A stretch of DNA of 19,487 nucleotides, from NCBI GenBank assembly GCA_946478965.1, contig CAMLDQ010000036.1, forward strand, positions 1-19,487, in the 5' to 3' direction. The notes below the pieces were generated by a model, which did no database searches, was not told the DNA's origin, and saw only the letters and a list, made by a program, of their open reading frames with translations. The DNA comes from an uncultured Methylobacillus sp. GTDB taxonomy: Bacteria; Pseudomonadota; Gammaproteobacteria; Burkholderiales; Methylophilaceae. Position numbers and translations under genes: made by a program. Below are positions 14,748 to 19,487 of the stretch, piece by piece. Position 1 is the stretch's first letter. Each line of letters begins with the position of its first letter.

Positions 14748-17381
14748 ATGAAACGCATGCTATTCAATGCGACGCAGGAAGAAGAACTCCGCGTCGCGAT
14801 TGTCGATGGGCAAAAACTGATCGATCTCGACATCGAGCACGCCGGCAAAGAACAACGCAAAAGCAATATCTACAAGGGCGTCATCACCCGCATCGAGCCC
14901 TCGCTCGAAGCCTGCTTCGTCAACTATGGCACCGAACGCCATGGTTTCCTGCCCTTCAAGGAAGTCGCTCGCAGTTACTTCCAGGAAGGCACCGACGGAC
15001 GCTCCAGCATCAAGGAAGCCCTGCGCGAAGGCCAGGAACTGATTGTCCAGGTCGACAAGGATGAGCGCGGCAGCAAGGGCGCCGCCCTCACTACCTTCAT
15101 CAGCCTGGCCGGCCGTTACCTGGTCCTGATGCCTAACAACCCTCGTGGCGGCGGTGTTTCCCGCCGTATCGAAGGCGAAGACCGCAACGAGCTGCGCGAC
15201 ATCATGGCGCAACTGGAAGTGCCATCGGGCATGAGCATCATCGCCCGCACTGCCGGCATCGGCCGCAACCTCGAAGAATTGCAATGGGATCTGAACTACC
15301 TGCTGCAACTGTGGACTGCCGTCGAGAGTGCCTCCACCCTGCAAAAGGGCCCGTTCCTGATCTATCAGGAAGGCAGCCTCGTCATCCGCGCCATTCGCGA
15401 CTACTTCCAGCCCGATATTGGCGAAATCCTGATCGACACGCCGGAAATCCACGAGCAGGCGTTGCAGTTCATGAACCACGTGATGCCGGCCAATGTTTCG
15501 CGCGTCAAGCTCTACCGCGATGAAATCCCCTTGTTCTCGCGCTTCCAGATCGAACACCAGATTGAAACCGCTTTCGCCCGTGAAGTGCGTTTGCCCTCCG
15601 GCGGCGCCATCGTGATCGACCATACCGAAGCGCTGGTCTCCATTGACGTCAACTCCGGCCGTTCCACGCGTGGCAGCGATATCGAGGAAACCGCATTCAA
15701 GACCAACCTCGAAGCAGCCGAAGAAGCTGCACGCCAGTTGCGCCTGCGCGACCTGGGCGGCCTGGTGGTGATCGACTTCATCGACATGGAAAGCCAGCGC
15801 AACCAGCGCGAAGTGGAAAACCGCCTGCGCGATGCCCTGCATCACGACCGTGCACGCGTGCAGACCGGAAAGATTTCCCGCTTCGGCCTGCTCGAGCTGT
15901 CGCGTCAGCGCCTGCGTCCATCCCTGGGCGAAACCAACCACATCCCTTGCCCGCGCTGCCATGGCACCGGCCATATTCGCGGCATCGAATCCACCGCCTT
16001 GCACATCCTGCGCATCACGCAGGAAGAAGCAATGAAGGAAAACAGCGCCGTTATCCAGGTGCAGTTGCCAGTGGAAGCGGCAACTTTCCTGCTCAACGAA
16101 AAGCGCTCTGAAATCCACTCCATCGAGCACCGCATGGGCGTGAAGGTCGTGCTGATCCCGAACATCCACCTGGAAACCCCCAACTACAAGGTGGTGCGCC
16201 TGCGTCACGACGACGTCAACGAGGACAACGCCAAGGCGAGCTACGAACTGGTCGAACTCATCCCCGAAGGCGAAGAGATCGGCTCCGTGCAGCAGAAACA
16301 GGAACACGTGCGCCAGGAAGCCGCCGTCAAGGGCATCACCCCCTCCGCACCGGCCCCCGAACATCGTGAGCCAGTCATCTCTGCGCCTAAAACCACGCTC
16401 TTCAGCCGTTTCCGCAACTGGCTGAGCGGTATCAGCAGCGAAAAGGCTGCCGAGGAAGCCGTGGCCGCGCCGGAACCGCGCAAGCGCGAAGGTGCCCGCC
16501 GTAACGAGCGCAGCCGCAACGAGCGCAGCCGCGGAGAACGTGGCGGGCGCAACGAGCGCAACCGCAACGAGACACGGACCAACGAACCCCGTGCAGCGGA
16601 AGCCCGCCCGGAACGCGCCGAGCGGCCCGCCCGCCCGCAGCAGGAGGCAAAGCCTGCGCCGACGCCCAAGCCGGAAAAAACCGAACGCACACCCCGCCCG
16701 CAGCAATCCCAGGCCCCTGCCGTAGAAACGGCAGAAGCCGGCGAGCAGCAGCAACGCGGCAATCGTCGTCGCCGTGGCCGCGACCGCCAGCGGGAAACCA
16801 CTGGCGAACAGCAGCAACCTTCCGCCAAGCCGCAGAACCAGTCGGCACAGGCTCAGGAACGCGCCGAGTCGGCGCCCGCGATCGAAACCCCGGCTTTAGC
16901 TTCCGAACAGATCGCCGAAGCCCCCGTGTTGACGCTGGAAACGCCGGCAACCAACCCGGCACCTGCGGTCCAGACCGAAATGGAACTGACCCCGCCGAAA
17001 CCGCAACAGGCCGCGGAAGAAAAGCCCGCGCCCACGGGCATGCCTGAAACGGAAACTGCTGCACCCGAAGCCGCACAAGCCGATGAAGCAGCAGCTCCCG
17101 CAGTAGAAAACGCCGAAGTCGCTGCCAAGCCGGAACGCAAACCGCGCGCCCCGCGTCGACGCAAGAGCGAAGAAACCGCTCCGGCTCAATCGGTTGCCGT
17201 GCCAGACCTCGCCGAAAGCGGCCTAGTCATGATCGAAACCAAGGCCGATGCGCAGCAGGCTGCACCCGCACCTGCTGAAGAAATGCCCAAGCGCAAGGCA
17301 GGGCCTGCACCATGGCAGCAAAAAGCGGCTGCCGCACAAGCCGCTGAGGAACCGCTGGTAATGGTAGAAACACAGAAGTAA
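14748..17381 (+). CDS. rne: Ribonuclease E
   Basis: 877 aa endoribonuclease and degradosome scaffold. The catalytic half is highly conserved. The S1 domain spans about 38-120. The DNase I-like metal site is Asp300 in SIDVNSGR and Asp343 in VIDFIDM, and the zinc-link is CPRCHG with Cys401 and Cys404. All are offset by exactly three from E. coli Asp303, Asp346, Cys404 and Cys407. After about 530 the protein becomes low-complexity. LFSRFRNWLSGI (551-562) looks like the amphipathic membrane-binding helix, followed by an Arg-rich RNA-binding block (about 577-625) and a long Ala/Pro/Glu-rich tail with presumed partner sites. This tail makes it RNase E rather than the shorter RNase G. The frame opens at 14631, but the ATG at 14748 has a good Shine-Dalgarno and the family N-terminus MKRMLFNATQ. 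It diverges from rluC and ends at a strong terminator. Confidence 0.97.
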   Translation: MKRMLFNATQEEELRVAIVDGQKLIDLDIEHAGKEQRKSNIYKGVITRIEPSLEACFVNYGTERHGFLPFKEVARSYFQEGTDGRSSIKEALREGQELIVQVDKDERGSKGAALTTFISLAGRYLVLMPNNPRGGGVSRRIEGEDRNELRDIMAQLEVPSGMSIIARTAGIGRNLEELQWDLNYLLQLWTAVESASTLQKGPFLIYQEGSLVIRAIRDYFQPDIGEILIDTPEIHEQALQFMNHVMPANVSRVKLYRDEIPLFSRFQIEHQIETAFAREVRLPSGGAIVIDHTEALVSIDVNSGRSTRGSDIEETAFKTNLEAAEEAARQLRLRDLGGLVVIDFIDMESQRNQREVENRLRDALHHDRARVQTGKISRFGLLELSRQRLRPSLGETNHIPCPRCHGTGHIRGIESTALHILRITQEEAMKENSAVIQVQLPVEAATFLLNEKRSEIHSIEHRMGVKVVLIPNIHLETPNYKVVRLRHDDVNEDNAKASYELVELIPEGEEIGSVQQKQEHVRQEAAVKGITPSAPAPEHREPVISAPKTTLFSRFRNWLSGISSEKAAEEAVAAPEPRKREGARRNERSRNERSRGERGGRNERNRNETRTNEPRAAEARPERAERPARPQQEAKPAPTPKPEKTERTPRPQQSQAPAVETAEAGEQQQRGNRRRRGRDRQRETTGEQQQPSAKPQNQSAQAQERAESAPAIETPALASEQIAEAPVLTLETPATNPAPAVQTEMELTPPKPQQAAEEKPAPTGMPETETAAPEAAQADEAAAPAVENAEVAAKPERKPRAPRRRKSEETAPAQSVAVPDLAESGLVMIETKADAQQAAPAPAEEMPKRKAGPAPWQQKAAAAQAAEEPLVMVETQK
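16503..16571 (+). repeat. 15-bp tandem repeats encoding the NERSR motifs of RNase E
   Basis: AACGAGCGCAGCCGC occurs twice back to back (16503-16517 and 16518-16532). A near copy follows at 16551-16565 (AACGAGCGCAACCGC) with a partial unit after it, encoding NERSR-NERSR-GERGGR-NERNR-NE. In-frame repeats of this kind can change copy number between strains, altering the length of the Arg-rich RNA-binding segment without breaking the frame. Confidence 0.8.
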
Positions 17382-17394
17382 GGGAACTGAGCTG

Positions 17395-17431
17395 CAACAA
17401 AAAGCCCCGCCTGGTGCGGGGCTTTTTGTTG
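17395..17431. terminator. Bidirectional intrinsic terminator after rne
   Basis: CAACAAAAAGCCCCGC (17395-17410) and GCGGGGCTTTTTGTTG (17416-17431) are a perfect 16-bp inverted repeat around the loop CTGGT. The core is a 7-bp GC stem followed by five T residues on either strand. It lies 13 bases after the rne stop and also faces the 3' end of the hlyD-like gene, so it can end both convergent transcripts. Confidence 0.93.
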
Positions 17432-17601
17432 GCTCAATCCCATTCATTGGTAACTGATTAATCGAGCGTGGCGCGCAACAAAAAATAAATGGGGTCGCGA
17501 CTACTACATTTGGATTCTCCCCACATACTATCCGGAGAATTGTTTATTCTAAGAGTTGACGTGCTCAAGCAGCTTCTCTAGATAGCCAACGCCCTCGCCC
17601 A
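17432..17601. other. Intergenic spacer between the terminator and the hlyD-like gene
   Basis: No gene is seen in these 170 bp. They hold a 7-bp inverted repeat ATTCTCC/GGAGAAT (17514-17520 and 17534-17540, 13-base loop). An AATAAATGGGGTC stretch (17485-17497) is reminiscent of sequences seen beside REP-associated transposases in proteobacteria. Base composition is visibly more AT-rich than in rne. Confidence 0.4.
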
Positions 17602-18990
17602 TCATCGCTCACGCCCCGCATCGTGAAAAGCCCTTCTGACCGGCGATAAGAGATATTCCATCACAGTCTGGTCGGCAAGTTTGATTTCCGCGGCGACTTG
17701 CATGCCTGGCGAAAGATGCAAGATATCCCCATCGATTTCCAGATCCTGGCGTTGCAATTTGATCAAGGTTCGGTAAGTGGATGGGGCAATCTCCGGAGAG
17801 GATGCACTAGTTGGAGGGCGGCTACTGCTCTGATCTTTTTCCGTGGAATCCGCGCTCACTTGAAGAACCGTGCCGTCCACCATGCCGTACTTCTGGAATG
17901 GGTAGGCGGAAAGTTTGACTTTGACCGCCTGCCCTTTTCGTACGAACCCGGCGTCTTCATTTCTCAACCACACTTCGGCTTGTAATTTCTCGTCACTTGG
18001 CACCAAAGTCATCAACACCGTCCCGGGAGAAACCACGGTACCGGGAGTGTGGGTTGCCAAATCCTTTACGATCCCGGCCTGTGGCGCCTTGAGTTCTAGC
18101 AAGCTATTCCTATGGGCTTGCTTGGCCCAGTCCTGTTGAAGCTTCTGGTAATCGGCGAAGGTCGCCACCTGTTCGGCTTGTAACTTTTGCCGATATTCCG
18201 AGACGATTTGGTCAAGCCGTTTTTCCGATTGCACGATGGCGTCCTGCAAACTTTGCGCATTGAATTTTTGCGCGCGCAGGTCTTGCTCTTTTTCAATGCG
18301 TTCGCGTCGCTTATCGAGCACCATCAGGTTTCCCGCGAAACCGTCTTTCCCCAGCTTTTCATATGCGACCTCCTGCGCACGATAAGTGGGCAAGGTTTCT
18401 TCAAGCTTTTGTTGTATTTCAAGCGTGGCTGCAAAATCATGTTTTGCCTTCTGCAAGCTGGCTTTCTCGGCTGAAAGCCTATCCTGCAGGGCCATCACAT
18501 TGGCACGGTATTCTGAGAAAATACGCTGGTAGAGTTCCGGATTATCCCCAGACTTTCGCACGAAGGGCGCTCCGGACAACTCGGCAGAAACTCTCCTCAA
18601 CTCCAGGGACTTGAGTTGCAGAGCATTTTTAAGCGCAAGGCTGTCTGCCTCGGAAAGATTTTCATCCATGCGCACCAGGACTTGCCCCGCCTCGACATGC
18701 TGGCCTTCTGTAATCGCGATTTCCCGTACCACACCGGCATCCACGGGCTGGACAATCTTGAGATAAGTCAACGGAACCAGCTTACCCTCCGCGACGGCGA
18801 CTACATCCAGCCTCCCGAAGCATGCCCATAGCAATAATGCTCCAACCAGAAGCAGAACGCCGCGTAGTACCACCCGAGGCAAGGGAGACGGCAGCACCTC
18901 TTGCACATGCAGCAATGCGGGGGCGAATTCCATGCCGTGCTGCGTCTGGGAACCCGCCCGCCGGAAAGAACGGAACCGTTCGATTAGCAT
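17602..18990 (-). CDS. Type I secretion periplasmic adaptor, HlyD family
   Basis: 462 aa membrane fusion protein bridging an inner-membrane ABC transporter and a TolC-like outer-membrane channel for RTX export. A short cytoplasmic N-terminus with the family-like VQEVLPSPLPR (29-39) leads to one membrane helix (about 41-58). A lipoyl-like half-motif follows (QPVDAGVVREIAITEGQHV), then a long coiled-coil region (about 115-320), the second lipoyl half and a beta-barrel. It ends with the typical GMQVAAEIKLADQ and YLLSPV. These features place it with RTX-type HlyD rather than RND adaptors. The frame is open to 19128, but that would overlap the RTX gene by 128 bases. The ATG at 18990, 10 bases after the RTX stop, matches the family N-terminus, although no strong Shine-Dalgarno is seen. 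Neither HlyB nor TolC is in the window. Confidence 0.88.
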   Translation of the reverse strand: MLIERFRSFRRAGSQTQHGMEFAPALLHVQEVLPSPLPRVVLRGVLLLVGALLLWACFGRLDVVAVAEGKLVPLTYLKIVQPVDAGVVREIAITEGQHVEAGQVLVRMDENLSEADSLALKNALQLKSLELRRVSAELSGAPFVRKSGDNPELYQRIFSEYRANVMALQDRLSAEKASLQKAKHDFAATLEIQQKLEETLPTYRAQEVAYEKLGKDGFAGNLMVLDKRRERIEKEQDLRAQKFNAQSLQDAIVQSEKRLDQIVSEYRQKLQAEQVATFADYQKLQQDWAKQAHRNSLLELKAPQAGIVKDLATHTPGTVVSPGTVLMTLVPSDEKLQAEVWLRNEDAGFVRKGQAVKVKLSAYPFQKYGMVDGTVLQVSADSTEKDQSSSRPPTSASSPEIAPSTYRTLIKLQRQDLEIDGDILHLSPGMQVAAEIKLADQTVMEYLLSPVRRAFHDAGRER

Positions 18991-19000
18991 TGCCCAGCGC

Positions 19001-19487
19001 TCAGGCCAGCTTGACTGTTTCCGCTTGCCACGCGCCAGGCGAATTAAGCGTCTGAGCCGACTGCCCAAAAGAAACTGCGCCAATAACGTTTTGCGCGGCC
19101 AGCAGCCCCACACCTGCAAGGCTGCCATTCATGCCGTATTGATAGGCGAGATCGCCACCGATAGCTTCAGTATCGCTGCCCGCTCCCAGAAATGCAGTCA
19201 ATCGCGCATCGGTCAGTTGCCAGTCGGCAGGCGCCCCCTCCGCATCAAACTCCGCAACCAAGCCCGCGAAATCAAAAGTTTCGATACGATTGTCACGCAG
19301 AGGGTCGGCACCGGCAGGATTAAAGTCGTCCATCGCCTCCGCGATCACCTGCAGGTTCAGCACGCTGCGATTGGTATCTTTCGCGTACCAGTTATCAAAT
19401 GTGATCTGATCAGTGCCCCCTATTTTAAGAATCAGGTCCTTCCTCGTCCGGCTAAGGCTCAAGTCGCCATAGACAGTGCCGCCGCCC
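19001..19487 (-). CDS. RTX calcium-binding protein, C-terminal end (5' part outside the window)
   Basis: 161 residues are visible and the frame continues past the right edge, so this is the 3' end of a larger gene. The visible start GGGTVYGDLSLSR follows the glycine-rich nonapeptide pattern of RTX repeats. KIGGTDQITFDNWYA then resembles the haemolysin-type calcium-binding related segment found near RTX C-termini. The final section (FDFAGLVAEFDA, LGAGSDTEAIGGDLAYQYG, LAAQNVIG) is a conserved tail I recognise from large RTX proteins of betaproteobacteria, and probably carries the secretion signal. No cysteine occurs in the visible part, as expected for a type I substrate. It is followed 10 bases later by the HlyD-like adaptor, its likely export partner. 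The activity of the whole protein (adhesin, enzyme or toxin) cannot be told from this end. Confidence 0.85.
   Translation of the reverse strand, partial: GGGTVYGDLSLSRTRKDLILKIGGTDQITFDNWYAKDTNRSVLNLQVIAEAMDDFNPAGADPLRDNRIETFDFAGLVAEFDAEGAPADWQLTDARLTAFLGAGSDTEAIGGDLAYQYGMNGSLAGVGLLAAQNVIGAVSFGQSAQTLNSPGAWQAETVKLA

Noticed and set aside
14760..16817. A 685-codon minus-strand open frame opposite rne
   Set aside because: It is a mirror of the rne coding sequence, low-complexity and without any family motif.
17514..17540. Second terminator for the hlyD-like gene
   Set aside because: The ATTCTCC/GGAGAAT stem has no T-run in the minus-strand direction. The strong symmetrical terminator at 17395-17431 serves both genes.
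18991..19128. 46-residue extension of the HlyD-like protein
   Set aside because: It overlaps the coding end of the RTX gene and does not resemble a HlyD N-terminus.
1..19487. CRISPR array, tRNA or rRNA genes, intact insertion sequence, prophage or toxin-antitoxin pair
   Set aside because: No regularly spaced repeats, cloverleaf, transposase or phage motifs were seen on either strand by reading. A tRNA or covariance scan was not possible here.

Overview
The window reads as a GC-rich proteobacterial chromosome, most likely a betaproteobacterium. I infer this from the style of the proteins, the divergent rluC/rne pair, the compact head-to-tail operons and the RTX tail type. No rRNA, tRNA or other taxonomic marker is present, so the placement is only probable. 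All annotated genes are intact except the RTX gene cut by the right edge.

Region 1 (1-10628) is a glycogen and hexose-phosphate locus built around a divergent promoter region at 6171-6318. Leftward runs glgC (ADP-glucose pyrophosphorylase), two different GH57 glucan-acting enzymes and a ROK-family glucokinase. Rightward runs glgB (branching enzyme), pgi (glucose-6-phosphate isomerase) and a small MEKHLA/PAS-like protein. Together they supply ADP-glucose, branch the polymer, trim or rearrange alpha-glucans inside the cell, and return glucose to glucose-6-phosphate and fructose-6-phosphate. Glycogen synthase, glycogen phosphorylase, GlgX and MalQ are not in the window.

Region 2 (10643-14242) is a tight leftward operon: rluC, a HAD phosphatase, a Rieske ferredoxin-like protein, a membrane-anchored S49 (SppA-type) peptidase and pgl (6-phosphogluconolactonase). 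The first four overlap or nearly touch. It converges with the pgi transcript.

Region 3 (14243-17431) holds a roughly 500-bp divergent region followed by rne (RNase E). The divergent region has a plausible sigma-70 promoter at its left end and several inverted repeats, so rne may have a long structured leader. A strong, symmetrical 16-bp-stem terminator follows rne.

Region 4 (17432-19487) is on the minus strand. It holds the C-terminal end of an RTX calcium-binding protein followed by a HlyD-type periplasmic adaptor, part of a type I secretion system. The ABC transporter is not between them.

Most of the window is core metabolism and RNA processing in recognisable families. I found no wholly unknown system. 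The items most worth a second look are the paired GH57 enzymes inside the glycogen operon, the rne leader, the missing conventional start of the MEKHLA gene, and the RTX-HlyD arrangement.
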